A DNA stretch of 64,000 bases from Nitrospiraceae bacterium (GCA_035623075.1 DASPUC010000022.1:62001-126000); one strand, 5' to 3'. Shown: positions 18,312 to 26,895, numbered from the stretch's first letter. Program-made: numbers and translations. The notes: generated by a model from the letters alone, not told the origin.

Positions 18312-19474
18312 GGTTCGTCCGTCTCGTGGGATGGCTTAAGACGAATCATCTTTTTCGTCAAACGGACTCCGCGCGATCGGACAGCGTTCAGAATCTGGCG
18401 ATGGATGGCCGTCGGCAAGGCCTCGGGAAGGTGGACACCTGGCAGGTCGCGAGGGAAGAGCTTCACGAAAATAGCGGTGAGTTGCGCAGTCGCCCACGCA
18501 ATCGGGGAAGAGGACAGGCCGCGGCGGCGCAATTCCACCAGTGATGGGAAGGTGGCATCCCATCGAATCAGCAGCGGTCGCCCATGCCTTTGCCCGTACA
18601 CCAAGACCGCCTCGGCGAAACGGGCATTTCGCAGGATGCCCCGGCGAACCAAGCGAGTGAGAACGCGGGGAGTCAGAGTGGCAGGAAACCGCGCTGCCAC
18701 CAAACCGCGTGACCGGCTCAGTTTCCCCTGCCGGTGCCACCGTCGAAGTCGCTCCATGTCAGGTCCACCGATTTTTGCGTCCATTTCGCGCAGACGCACG
18801 ACGTGTGGGAGGCTCACAACTTCGTCCTGCGCCGCCAAGACAACGCCAACCCGTCCGATCGGCGGTGGGAAGCGGAACACTTCTCTCTCGCCAAATCTCG
18901 CCCCGAACTGAAAACGTCCATTCCGATAGAGGCGCGGCCGCGAGACCGCTTCGTCGAACGAACTGTCAGCGGACCATTGCGAAATGGGATCGTCGCTCGC
19001 GGTCCCTTCGAACAATCGGATCTGAATCCTGTCCAGCGTCTCGAACGAAGCCGCGGCGTGGATCGCCAAGACATTCGTCAAACCAGGAGCAGCACCAGCA
19101 TGAATGAGCGCCGTCCGCCGTTTCTTCCGAAACTGCCGGTCAAAACGGAGTTGTTCGGGTCGGAAGGGATTCTGTCTCAAATGCGAGGCCGTGTCGAGAT
19201 AGTGCGCGCGTATCCGCAAGGCTGCGCGGAGGACGACCTTATTGAAGACAGACGGACAGGCGTTGATGAGGAGATGACAACCCTTCGCCGCCTTGACAAT
19301 GCCATGAAGATTGCGGGCATTCACCTTCTGGATCGAGAGCAGCAACCGTTCGCCTAGAAAGGCGCGGGCCCGGCCCGGGTCACGATCGCCGCAAGCCACC
19401 TGGTGCCCTTGCCGGACGAGCAATTGAGCCAACAATGACCCAGTCGCGCCGACTCCCAGAATGAAGACTCGCAT
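18308..19474 (-). CDS. Saccharopine-dehydrogenase-like NAD(P)-binding protein
   Basis: 388 residues. The N-terminal Rossmann fold shows GVGATGSLLAQLLVRQGHQV with a following acidic residue (CGDRDP), then LLINACPSVFNKVVLRAALR and HYLDTASH, the saccharopine-dehydrogenase family layout, and HAGAAPGLTNVLA at the catalytic-domain junction. The C-terminal domain is basic and Arg-rich. Homologues act on amino acids, homospermidine or, as accessory proteins, on unknown substrates; no pathway gene is adjacent to narrow this. It converges on and overlaps the YbaK-like gene by 4 bases. Confidence 0.85.
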   Translation of the reverse strand: MRVFILGVGATGSLLAQLLVRQGHQVACGDRDPGRARAFLGERLLLSIQKVNARNLHGIVKAAKGCHLLINACPSVFNKVVLRAALRIRAHYLDTASHLRQNPFRPEQLRFDRQFRKKRRTALIHAGAAPGLTNVLAIHAAASFETLDRIQIRLFEGTASDDPISQWSADSSFDEAVSRPRLYRNGRFQFGARFGEREVFRFPPPIGRVGVVLAAQDEVVSLPHVVRLREMDAKIGGPDMERLRRWHRQGKLSRSRGLVAARFPATLTPRVLTRLVRRGILRNARFAEAVLVYGQRHGRPLLIRWDATFPSLVELRRRGLSSSPIAWATAQLTAIFVKLFPRDLPGVHLPEALPTAIHRQILNAVRSRGVRLTKKMIRLKPSHETDEP

Positions 19475-19736
19475 GGGGGCGTCACTTTATCACAACTGCG
19501 GGGGCACTTTGCGGCTCCTTTCACCCCATGACGATCACTGTCGAAAGAGGCGTCAGCCAATCCCCTCCCCGTTGTCCCGTAACGCTACAGGCTCCCCTTT
19601 ACAATCCAGCGTGCTGAAATTTGCCACCAGCGCAACTGATTGAATTGCTGGGTGGTGTGCTTCTCGCCTCTTCATTTCTGATCTGGCACTGTCGATGCAC
19701 TTTCCATGATCAGCAGCCCACCTGCGAGGCGTTGTT

Positions 19737-19958
19737 GTGGCCAAAATGACGGACGTCAGTCGACGTGTCATGGAAGTTGTGATCAGCTCGCCCGGCTGTG
19801 ACTTGGAGGAGGTCATGAAGGAATGTGCCGACCTGACATGGAACCAGGTCTTTGACGAAGTGGACCGATTGAGCCGGGACGGTTATGTGATTTTGAAGCT
19901 TGAAGGACGTGGTCATTACAGCGTCAGGCCGAGCCACCGGGCCATGAGGCCGTCCTGA
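19737..19958 (+). CDS. Small winged-helix-like protein
   Basis: 73 residues, not matched to a named family. The sequence reads as helix-turn-helix with a short wing: SRRVMEVVISSPGCDLEEVM, LTWNQVFDEVDRLSRDG and YVILKLEGRGHYSVRP, like MarR/DtxR-type or archaeal small DNA-binding proteins. A GAGG about seven bases upstream of the proposed first codon supports a non-ATG start; an in-frame ATG lies three codons later at 19746. Its position just upstream of the phosphoribosyltransferase/Usp pair would suit a local regulator, which is inference. Confidence 0.65.
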   Translation: MAKMTDVSRRVMEVVISSPGCDLEEVMKECADLTWNQVFDEVDRLSRDGYVILKLEGRGHYSVRPSHRAMRPS

Positions 19959-20028
19959 TTATCACCAGTGGAGCAAGGCCTTGGATTGCCCCGAGCAGGG
20001 TCGTATGATCCTCAAGAGGAGGGAGCCG

Positions 20029-20700
20029 ATGATCTTTCGCGATCGTGGCCACGCAGGCTTTTCCCTGGCGAAGCAATTGAGCGCCTATCGCGGTGATCCG
20101 ACTGCGCTAGTTCTCGCGCTCCCGCGCGGGGGAGTGGCCGTTGGCTATGAGATCAGCCGCACCTTACATCTCCCGCTCGATGTATTTATTACGCGCAAGC
20201 TGAGTACCCCGGAGAACCCGGAATATGCCATCGGAGCGGTCAGCGAAACAGGCGCCATCTATCTCAATCCTGAGGCGGTCGAAGCGTTCCAATTGTCTCA
20301 CGATGATCTGGAAGGGTTGATCCAGGCGCAACGTCGAGAAATCGCGCGCCGGCAGACTTTGTATCGACAGGGACGCTCTCTGCCGGTCCTCGCTGATCGC
20401 ACGGTGATTCTGGTGGACGACGGCATTGCCACAGGATCGACGTTCTTCGCCACGATCGAAGCCGTGATGGAACTTTCGCCGCGTCGCCTGATCGCCGCGA
20501 TACCCGTCGGACCTCTTGAGACGCTCACGCGAGTCAAGTCGCTGGTGGACGAGTTGGTCGTGCTCGAAGTGCCCGATTCTTTCAACGCCGTTGGTGCGGC
20601 CTACCAGGATTTCACGCAAGTCGAGGATGCACAGGTCGTCGCGCTGCTGAAGGCCGCTCAGGATGCGCTCTTCCAGCAGCCCTCCCCCTCACGAGGTTGA
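20029..20700 (+). CDS. Phosphoribosyltransferase-family protein, copy 1
   Basis: 223 residues from ATG 20029 with AAGAGGAGGGAG upstream. It belongs to the type I phosphoribosyltransferase fold: LALPRGGVAVGYEI near the N-terminus, the PRPP-binding loop VILVDDGIATGSTFF, and IAAIPVGPLET. Such proteins in stress islands lack a defined nucleobase partner. It is the same length as the copy at 40892-41563 and shares long stretches with it (LHLPLDVFITRKL, DDGIATGSTFFA). A Usp gene follows after 13 bases, as the later copy is also near a Usp gene, so the pair is a conserved module. Confidence 0.9.
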   Translation: MIFRDRGHAGFSLAKQLSAYRGDPTALVLALPRGGVAVGYEISRTLHLPLDVFITRKLSTPENPEYAIGAVSETGAIYLNPEAVEAFQLSHDDLEGLIQAQRREIARRQTLYRQGRSLPVLADRTVILVDDGIATGSTFFATIEAVMELSPRRLIAAIPVGPLETLTRVKSLVDELVVLEVPDSFNAVGAAYQDFTQVEDAQVVALLKAAQDALFQQPSPSRG

Positions 20701-20713
20701 GAGGCGCTTCGCC

Positions 20714-21571
20714 ATGAAAGTCATCGCAGGCGTGGAGTGGTCGGACGACGCGTTCGCGGCCGTCGAACAACTTGCGTTGCTCTATCGACCAGACGAGGTG
20801 ACACTGGCCCATGGAGTCGATATTGGATTCTTCGAGTACCCTATCGTGGCGGAGGCCGCTAATCTGCAAGGCTATGATATCTTCCGCAAGGCCATGTTCG
20901 ATGCAGGTTGTCAGGCCTTGGATCGAGGCTCCATGTTATTGCCCTCCGACATTCCGCCGGCCCGCAAGCTCTGTGAATTTCGCAAGCCGGCCCGGTTTGT
21001 GCTTGACGCTGCTACGTCGATCAATGCCGACCTGATTGTCGTCGGCACCCAGGGACACAGCCGAATGGCGGAATTCGTCCTCAGCAGTGTCTCGCACCGT
21101 ATTCTCCTTCACGCCACGCAGCCGACTCTGATCGTCAAGGGGAAAGCTAAACCGGTGGCTCGCATCCTCGTAGCGGTCGAGGGTCGTGACGACGCCAGGC
21201 GGATCGGCGAATGGCTCACGGCCCATCCGTTCAGGCAACCCGTGGAGGCAACGGTATTAACGGTCGTCCCGTCGATCCCGATGGTCGAGCTCGAGCGTAT
21301 AGGGGGATTTGAAGCATGGTCAGAAGGATTGATGAAGCAGGCCGAGGCAACCGCCAAGTCCTGTGCGGAATCACTCCGACCTCCGCATTTTATGGCATCC
21401 AGTATGATCCGGAAAGGAGAGCCTGCCGCGGTAATCGCGGAACAGGCAAAATCGTTCGACCTCCTGGTCGCCGGCTCTCACGGGAGAAAGGGACTGGACC
21501 GATTTCTCCTCGGCAACGTCTCCCATGCGATCGTGCACCGAGCTCCCTGCTCCGTGCTCGTAATCCGATAA
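20714..21571 (+). CDS. Universal stress protein, tandem UspA domains
   Basis: 285 residues from ATG 20714. The first domain starts MKVIAGVEWSDDAFAAVEQL and ends VVGTQGHSRMAEFVLSSVSH; the second ends VAGSHGRKGLDRFLLGNVSH with APCSVLVIR. The second domain has the GxxGx(9)G ATP-binding signature; the first has Ser where Gly is usual. It is closely related to the Usp at 42793-43650, sharing the unusual VTL(A/V)HGVD and YPIVAEAANLQGYD or similar stretch. It is translationally linked to the upstream phosphoribosyltransferase. Confidence 0.92.
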   Translation: MKVIAGVEWSDDAFAAVEQLALLYRPDEVTLAHGVDIGFFEYPIVAEAANLQGYDIFRKAMFDAGCQALDRGSMLLPSDIPPARKLCEFRKPARFVLDAATSINADLIVVGTQGHSRMAEFVLSSVSHRILLHATQPTLIVKGKAKPVARILVAVEGRDDARRIGEWLTAHPFRQPVEATVLTVVPSIPMVELERIGGFEAWSEGLMKQAEATAKSCAESLRPPHFMASSMIRKGEPAAVIAEQAKSFDLLVAGSHGRKGLDRFLLGNVSHAIVHRAPCSVLVIR

Positions 21572-21584
21572 CCGGTGAGACCGT

Positions 21585-22241
21585 ATGCGGCTCCCCTGCT
21601 GGCTTGCTGACAGCGTACCCACCAACTGCCGTCGCATTCGACGGATCCTCCAGCTTCTCGGCGTAGGGCTTGTTATCTCCGCCGGGCCCCTGAGCCTCGC
21701 CGCCGAATCACCCACCGACGTGGTCCGAACGACGATTAACGAGGTGATCCGTATTCTCAACGATGACTCGCTGAAAGCTCCGGCCAAGCTCCTACCCCGG
21801 CGACGAATGCTTGAACAGGTGATCGCCCAGCGTTTCGATTATGCCGAAATGTCCAAACGAGCTCTCGCCGCCAACTGGACTCCCTTGACGAACGAGCAAC
21901 GTGACGAATTTGTGGACCTCTTCAAGTCCTTTCTCTCAGACCGGTATGCGTCCAAGATCGAGGGCTATTCCGGCGAACAGGCGGAGTACCTGACCGAGCG
22001 CCTAGAAGGTCAGTATGCAGAAGTAAGAACCAAGCTGGTATCCAGCAAGGTCCAGATCCCGATGGACTATCGGCTTATTAATAAGGGGGGCCGGTGGTAT
22101 GCCTACGACATCATCGTGGATGGGGTGAGCCTCGTCAAAAATTACCGGAGTCAATTCACGTCGATCATCCGGTCTTACTCCTACGACGAGTTAGTCCACC
22201 GCCTTCGGAATCGTACAGTTGGAGAAGAGAAGAAAGCCTAA
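21585..22241 (+). CDS. MlaC/Ttg2D-type periplasmic lipid-binding protein
   Basis: 218 residues with a signal peptide (ILQLLGVGLVISAGPLSLAA) and the MlaC domain: VVRTTINEVIRILNDDSLK, RRRMLEQVIAQRFDYAEMSK, the typical WTPLTNEQRDEFVDLFKSFL, and GGRWYAYDIIVDGVSLVKNY, which is diagnostic. MlaC shuttles phospholipids between the outer-membrane and inner-membrane Mla complexes. No mlaFEDB genes are next to it, so it works with genes elsewhere or serves another lipid route. It starts 14 bases after the Usp stop, so it is probably co-transcribed. Confidence 0.9.
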   Translation: MRLPCWLADSVPTNCRRIRRILQLLGVGLVISAGPLSLAAESPTDVVRTTINEVIRILNDDSLKAPAKLLPRRRMLEQVIAQRFDYAEMSKRALAANWTPLTNEQRDEFVDLFKSFLSDRYASKIEGYSGEQAEYLTERLEGQYAEVRTKLVSSKVQIPMDYRLINKGGRWYAYDIIVDGVSLVKNYRSQFTSIIRSYSYDELVHRLRNRTVGEEKKA

Positions 22242-22290
22242 ACCTGCTGGATGCCGGTTGACCGTCTAGAAATCATCGTTATTCAATAAG

Positions 22291-22447
22291 TGAGCGGAGG
22301 CCTCGGTGAGAGGAATACTCAAGGTAACCGGGGTCGAGCGTAGGGGCGGTGAGCAGGCCCGCCAGTAACGAGCGGGAAGCCTAAAACCCCTCGAAGACTC
22401 TACCATGTAGATGAAGCTCTCTGGACCCGCCTCCGCTCAGTTTTTTT
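22291..22447 (+). ncRNA. ssrS: 6S RNA with intrinsic terminator
   Basis: A roughly 150-base RNA is closed by a perfect 11-base stem: TGAGCGGAGGC at 22291-22301 and GCCTCCGCTCA at 22429-22439, followed by a seven-T tract at 22441-22447. The centre matches the most conserved part of 6S RNA: GGTGAGCAGGCCCGCC, a CCCGC/GCGGG hairpin, then GGGAAGCCTAAAACC, aligning with the enterobacterial GGTGAGCATGCTCGG, CCGAG hairpin and AGAAGCCTTAAAACTG. 6S RNA mimics an open promoter and sequesters the housekeeping RNA polymerase holoenzyme in stationary phase. The identification rests on motif memory and pairing read by eye. Confidence 0.8.
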
Positions 22448-22569
22448 GTATCCTTCCAACATTTCCCACTAAATGGGTGTTGCCTTTTGGAGACCTATTA
22501 GGAGGGGGAGCTTCGATCGTGTGATTTGATTTGAAACCGGTAGAATTTTCTGCGACGCGGGTAATCACA

Positions 22570-22800
22570 AAAAAACGGCCCTCCCTTCTGTGGAACACCG
22601 GACCTGCACGGGCCGGAGTCATGTCCGGCAACCCTTCAGTCGCCTGAGGCTGGCTGCCCCGCGCCTCAATCTTCGAACGGGCTCGCTTCTACTCAACGGC
22701 CGTGCCTAGTGGCACCGACGATTGATAGCGCGTCCCTCGGACCTCGACCCCGCAACGAACCAGGAACGGTGCCCTCTGCACGCTGGCTGCAGAAGGGCGA
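22570..22800 (-). ncRNA. Unrecognised structured RNA with terminator
   Basis: Downstream of the malic-enzyme gene, the minus strand can fold into several strong helices: outer stem CCCTTCTG/CAGAAGGG (22798-22791 with 22591-22584), an 11-pair helix GCGCTATCAATC/GATTGAGGCGC, a GTGCC-ACTA-GGCAC hairpin, GGCAGCC/GGTTGCC enclosing a GCGA-capped hairpin, and GCCGGA/TCCGGC. It ends with GGGCCG and seven U (22576-22570). No tmRNA, RNase P, SRP or riboswitch motif was recognised. A competing hairpin exists at the 5' end (CCCTTCTGCA with TGCAGAGGG). The 5' boundary is unknown and may extend into 22801-22902, which also contains a GAGGT-CGGCA-ACCTC hairpin. Confidence 0.55.
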
Positions 22801-22902
22801 GTCGAACACGTGAGGTTGCCGACCTCATTAGGCTCACGCCACCTCCTTCGATTTTTAGGTAATCACCTCCCTCAGGGAATCAATGTTTCTTTTTGCAACA
22901 GG

Positions 22903-24237
22903 CTACTTCGGTGGTGGGGAAACCAGCCCTTCCTTCATGAAGACACCCAGCCCGTCCCTTACGGTTCTAATCTTGATCGCTGCTTCCTCCATGAGCTGCT
23001 CTTTCGTCTTGTTCAATTGAGCCAATCCCTGTTCCTGCGCTTTGAGGGCGGCGGCGGCGGCGATTCTCGGTACAACGTGCCATTCTTGCATCGTGCAAAT
23101 AATGTTGTCTTCGTTGATACCCTGCTCTTCAGCGCAGGCAGCCAGTTCCATGGCCGCAGCGAGCGCCATCTCGTCCGAGATCGTACGGGCCCGCACATCC
23201 AGGGTGCCGCGGAAGATGCCAGGGAACACGAGTGAATTATTCACTTGGTTCGGGAAATCGCTCCGTCCGGTTGCCACGATCCTGGCCCCTGCTTCCCGTG
23301 CCTCCCAGGGCCAGATTTCCGGGATCGGATTGGCGCAGGCAAAGACAACAGCATCCTTGGCCATCGCCTTGATCCATTCAGCCTTGATAATCCCCCCCGC
23401 TGCGAAAGCGATACAGACATCCGCGCCCCGAAGGGCCTCTGCGATCCCGCCTCGCAGCTTGTCTGCGTTCGTTTCCTGGCAGACCTTCCATTGCTCGATG
23501 TAATCAGGGTTGTCTCGGTAATCCGCACGATGACTCCCAAGAATGCCTCCAAGGTCACAGGCCACGATCGAAGCCGGATCCGCTCCGTTTGCTTTCAAGA
23601 ATCGATACGTCGGCACGTTCGCCGCACCCATCCCGATCATCGCGATGCGAATGGTTCCCATCGGCTTGCCGACAATCTTCAGCGCATTGATCAGCGCGGC
23701 GAGCAGCACCGTACCGGTCCCCTGCTGATCGTCGTGCCAGACGGGAATGGTGCAGGCACGGCGGGCCTGCTCCAGAATGCGAAAGCACTTGGGCATGGCG
23801 ATGTCTTCGAGATTAATACCGCCGAAGGTAGGCTCAAGCAGCTTCACGGTTCTGACGATCTCATTCGGGTCTTTCGTGCCCAAACAAATCGGCACCGCGT
23901 CGACTCCGCCGAGATACTTGAAGAGCAATGCCTTCCCTTCCATAACCGGCAGCCCGGCCTCAGGACCGATATCACCAAGCCCCAAGACACGCGTGCCATC
24001 CGAGACGACGGCAATGCTGTTCGCCCGATTCGTTAGGTCGTAGACCAACCCCGGAGTCCTCTGGATATCCCGGCAAGGAGCGGCAACGCCCGGTGTGTAC
24101 CAGAGGGCAAAGTCGTCGAGACTGCGGATCGGGCATTTCGGGAATGTTTGAATCTTCCCCTTATAATGGGTGTGTAACCGCCGTGACTCTTCAGCCGGCT
24201 TCTGCGCCTTGGCCAGTAATTCCTCTTTAGTCGGCAT
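22903..24237 (-). CDS. Malic enzyme (oxaloacetate-decarboxylating malate dehydrogenase)
   Basis: 444 residues of the bacterial malic-enzyme family, converting malate to pyruvate and CO2 with NAD(P)H formation. The N-terminal domain has FALWYTPGVAAPC, GLGDIGPEAGLPVMEGKA and DAVPICLGT; metal and substrate residues lie in GGINLEDIAMPKCF and VWHDDQQGTGTV. The NAD-binding domain shows IAMIGMGAANVPTYRFL, VFACANPIPEIWPW and SDFPNQVNNSLVFPGIFRG. It lacks the phosphotransacetylase extension of the long forms. The stop is followed by a structured RNA; the upstream neighbour on the same strand is a Usp gene, 11 bases away. Cofactor preference is not decidable here. Confidence 0.94.
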   Translation of the reverse strand: MPTKEELLAKAQKPAEESRRLHTHYKGKIQTFPKCPIRSLDDFALWYTPGVAAPCRDIQRTPGLVYDLTNRANSIAVVSDGTRVLGLGDIGPEAGLPVMEGKALLFKYLGGVDAVPICLGTKDPNEIVRTVKLLEPTFGGINLEDIAMPKCFRILEQARRACTIPVWHDDQQGTGTVLLAALINALKIVGKPMGTIRIAMIGMGAANVPTYRFLKANGADPASIVACDLGGILGSHRADYRDNPDYIEQWKVCQETNADKLRGGIAEALRGADVCIAFAAGGIIKAEWIKAMAKDAVVFACANPIPEIWPWEAREAGARIVATGRSDFPNQVNNSLVFPGIFRGTLDVRARTISDEMALAAAMELAACAEEQGINEDNIICTMQEWHVVPRIAAAAALKAQEQGLAQLNKTKEQLMEEAAIKIRTVRDGLGVFMKEGLVSPPPK

Positions 24238-24248
24238 AGAGACCTCTT

Positions 24249-25121
24249 TTATCGGACAATCAGCACCGAGCAGGGCGCATGGACGAGAACCTTTTCTGAC
24301 ACGCTGCCCAACAAGAAACGTTTGATCGCTTTCATCCCACGCGAACCGATCACGATGATCTGCGCCTGAAACCGAATTGCCGCATCGAGAATGGTAAACG
24401 CGGGATCACCGTGGAGCAGTTCCGTGGTGATCCGGTAGACATCGCGCGGACATTCGCCGGCGGTGTTCCGGAGCAACTCTTGCCCCTTCTCTTCCACCAT
24501 CTGCTTCAACTCTGATCGGCCGGTGCTTCCAACTGGAATCCGCAAGGCCTCCGATCGCGGAGAGGGCCATACAGTCACCACCGCCCCCTGCACCGGACCT
24601 TTGAAGGGGCAACGGGCCAAAAACTCCACAGCCCTGTGCGCTGGCTCAGACCCGTCGACGGCCACAAGAATCCGTTCCAACCTCGCGAACGGTTCCTTCA
24701 CCACCAGAACCGAGCAGGGAGCGTAGGTCGCCACTTTCTGCGACACACCGCCCAAGAGGAACGACGGAGTCGCCGTCATGCCTCGCTGGCCGACGATCAC
24801 GAGGTCGGCCCCCGATTCCTCGGCCGTCTGGATGATGCTTTCTGCCGCATCGCCGCTGTCGGCGATCAGTCTGATGTGCCGGCAGTACGGTTCGAGTTCA
24901 GTCTTCATCTCGTGCAGGACACGCCCGGCGACCTCCGTGACTTCCTGGCGATAGGTTTCTAGATAGTCGGCTGGCATCGTAGGAGAAATATAGGCATGTT
25001 TGAGGGCGTCTTCGTCCACGACGTTGAGCACGTCGAGGACTGGAGGCTCCGCCAGGTGTCGGATGACTTGTGCGGCGTTCTTGGAATCAGGCGATGCATC
25101 AACAGCCAATACGATGCGCAT
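24249..25121 (-). CDS. Universal stress protein, tandem UspA domains
   Basis: 290 residues. Domain one starts MRIVLAVDASPDSKNAAQVI and ends VIVGQRGMTATPSFLLGGVS with APCSVLVVK; domain two starts ERILVAVDGSEPAHRAVEFL and ends VIGSRGMKAIKRFLLGSVS with APCSVLIVR. Both have nucleotide-binding loops. It sits between the malic enzyme and the FHA-protease genes with very short gaps (11 and 18 bases), so the three are probably one operon. It is distinct from the other three Usp proteins of the window. Confidence 0.92.
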   Translation of the reverse strand: MRIVLAVDASPDSKNAAQVIRHLAEPPVLDVLNVVDEDALKHAYISPTMPADYLETYRQEVTEVAGRVLHEMKTELEPYCRHIRLIADSGDAAESIIQTAEESGADLVIVGQRGMTATPSFLLGGVSQKVATYAPCSVLVVKEPFARLERILVAVDGSEPAHRAVEFLARCPFKGPVQGAVVTVWPSPRSEALRIPVGSTGRSELKQMVEEKGQELLRNTAGECPRDVYRITTELLHGDPAFTILDAAIRFQAQIIVIGSRGMKAIKRFLLGSVSEKVLVHAPCSVLIVR

Positions 25122-25139
25122 GGCCCTCCCTCACTCGGT

Positions 25140-26771
25140 TCATGGCTTCCGACGCACCGGTGAACCGATCAGCTCGTTCACGAACCGAACCGGCAGTGCG
25201 AAGTGGACCCCGCCGATTCGTTGCAACATCGCCTGGTTGACACCGATGACCTTCCCTGCCCGATTGAAAATCGGCGCGCCGCTGCTGCCGGTCGCAGAAA
25301 CCGCTTCATACGTGATCAGTTCCGGCGTGACATCGGAGATGTGTCCCTGTGTGGCCAAAGGCCGGATCAACTTCCTCAGCGCGAGTTCGTCAACCAAGCT
25401 GACAGAGTCATTACCGGCTTTGGCAAGGATTTCTCGACTGGTCGCAGGGACGACCCGCGCGAGCAGGGTATCCGCAGTACCGGGATAGCTGAGCATGATC
25501 ACCGGCTCCCCGATTCGCGGGGAGTCATCACCGGCCAGTGTCACCGGATTGCCGGCCTTAGGAGGGCGATCGGTGCGCAGGATGGCGATGTCGGCCCGGT
25601 CGGAGATCGTGACTTCGCTGAGGCGGTACGGCGTTTCCTCCTCCGGAAGGAACAACCTCAGGAGCGTCAGCTCCGGTTCGAATCCCGCTGCCATCACTTG
25701 TTGAGCCGGCTCGAACACTTCCCACATCCGCACGATATGACGATTCGTCACGACGGTCCCGACACGATCCACGAGGAACGCCGTGCCGGCAAAGTAAATC
25801 ATCACGGGAGGGCCAATGCCTTCCAATGTGACCAGTGCATTTCCATCCTTGTCCACAAACGGGTTGCCGAGCTGGTCGAGTCCTTGATACCGCAGCGGAC
25901 GGCCGGTGGTCTTTTCCTTGAATCCGTATCCGCCTTGCAGCAATCCGATGCTTCCTCCGAAGCGACGCGCGATATCTTCCGCGAAGCCCTGCGACTGGCG
26001 AATGGCACTGAGCTGCTGGCGGATCGCTTCAATCTCACGTTGGGACTCCCGTGCGGCTTCTTGGGCCTTCAGTTTGGCCGTCAGTGTGGCAATCTGTTCT
26101 TCTCCCTGTCGTCGGGGCTCAGCCGCCTCTTGCCGCTCATGTTCCACACGTCGTTCCAATTCAGCCTGCGTGACCCGCTTGATTTCCAATTGACGCAGCA
26201 ACTCGACCATCTGCCGCTGTGTGGCCACGCCGGCCTGCTGCTGAAGATACAGTGCGACGCCGAGCCACAGGATGAGGATCACAGGCGCAAGCAAGACAGC
26301 TCCGACCACAATCCTGACGAGAGGCGATGCATGGATCATGATCTCGCCAAGGATGTGGCGGGCCAGGTAGAAGGGTGACAGATAGCGCGGATGGGGAGTT
26401 CGGACCAGGATATCGCGGCTGTCCGCCATGATGGTCTTCAGCGGTTTGGACGTCGGAACACCATCTGGTGGCAGCCGGAAGCGGACTTCAGGACCAGACT
26501 CTCCGAACTGGATGAGATCGCCGTCTCGTAACCCGGCTTCCGCCTGTCTGAGACCGTTCACGAACACGAGGCGCTGACCTGTTCGATCGCGAAGAACCGG
26601 GACGCCGTGTTCGACGGCAAGATCCGCGTGAATGGGCTGCACCGAGGTGTCACGTGACACATCGAACCGAACGCCACAGCCTTCATCGGTTCCGAATGTG
26701 ACCCTGTCGGTCTCGAACTGTTGAGTCTTGCCCTGCAGGCTACCGCCCAGATGATAGAGCATCATCCGCAT
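25140..26771 (-). CDS. FHA-domain membrane protein with trypsin-like protease domain
   Basis: 543 residues. Residues 5-100 form an FHA-like beta-sandwich (VTFGTDEGCGVRFD, GDLIQFGESGPEVRF) that would recognise a phospho-Thr peptide. One TM helix spans about 152-176, followed by a Glu/Arg/Gln-rich coiled coil at 185-265. A chymotrypsin-fold protease follows from about 320: His345 in VVTNRHI, Asp394 in RADIAIL and Ser497 in GSSGAP, plus the GVNQAM substrate-loop region. The topology places FHA in the cytosol and the protease in the periplasm. No PDZ domain is seen. It could transmit phospho-signals to envelope proteolysis. The RBS is weak; ATG codons also occur at codons 3 and 4. Confidence 0.85.
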   Translation of the reverse strand: MRMMLYHLGGSLQGKTQQFETDRVTFGTDEGCGVRFDVSRDTSVQPIHADLAVEHGVPVLRDRTGQRLVFVNGLRQAEAGLRDGDLIQFGESGPEVRFRLPPDGVPTSKPLKTIMADSRDILVRTPHPRYLSPFYLARHILGEIMIHASPLVRIVVGAVLLAPVILILWLGVALYLQQQAGVATQRQMVELLRQLEIKRVTQAELERRVEHERQEAAEPRRQGEEQIATLTAKLKAQEAARESQREIEAIRQQLSAIRQSQGFAEDIARRFGGSIGLLQGGYGFKEKTTGRPLRYQGLDQLGNPFVDKDGNALVTLEGIGPPVMIYFAGTAFLVDRVGTVVTNRHIVRMWEVFEPAQQVMAAGFEPELTLLRLFLPEEETPYRLSEVTISDRADIAILRTDRPPKAGNPVTLAGDDSPRIGEPVIMLSYPGTADTLLARVVPATSREILAKAGNDSVSLVDELALRKLIRPLATQGHISDVTPELITYEAVSATGSSGAPIFNRAGKVIGVNQAMLQRIGGVHFALPVRFVNELIGSPVRRKP

Positions 26772-26895
26772 GGCAGACCCGGTCCTTTCGGACAGTTATC
26801 TGCCCGTTGACACACCAGTCTGCTCAACGGAACTCGAGGCTGGCACGATATGGGCGGAAGGCACCGACGCCCCCGCGTTCTATCGGGGGCGAGCT

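Noticed and set aside
22242-22290. Riboswitch before the structured RNA locus
   Set aside because: No cobalamin, TPP, SAM or c-di-GMP motif was found; the conserved core fits 6S RNA instead.
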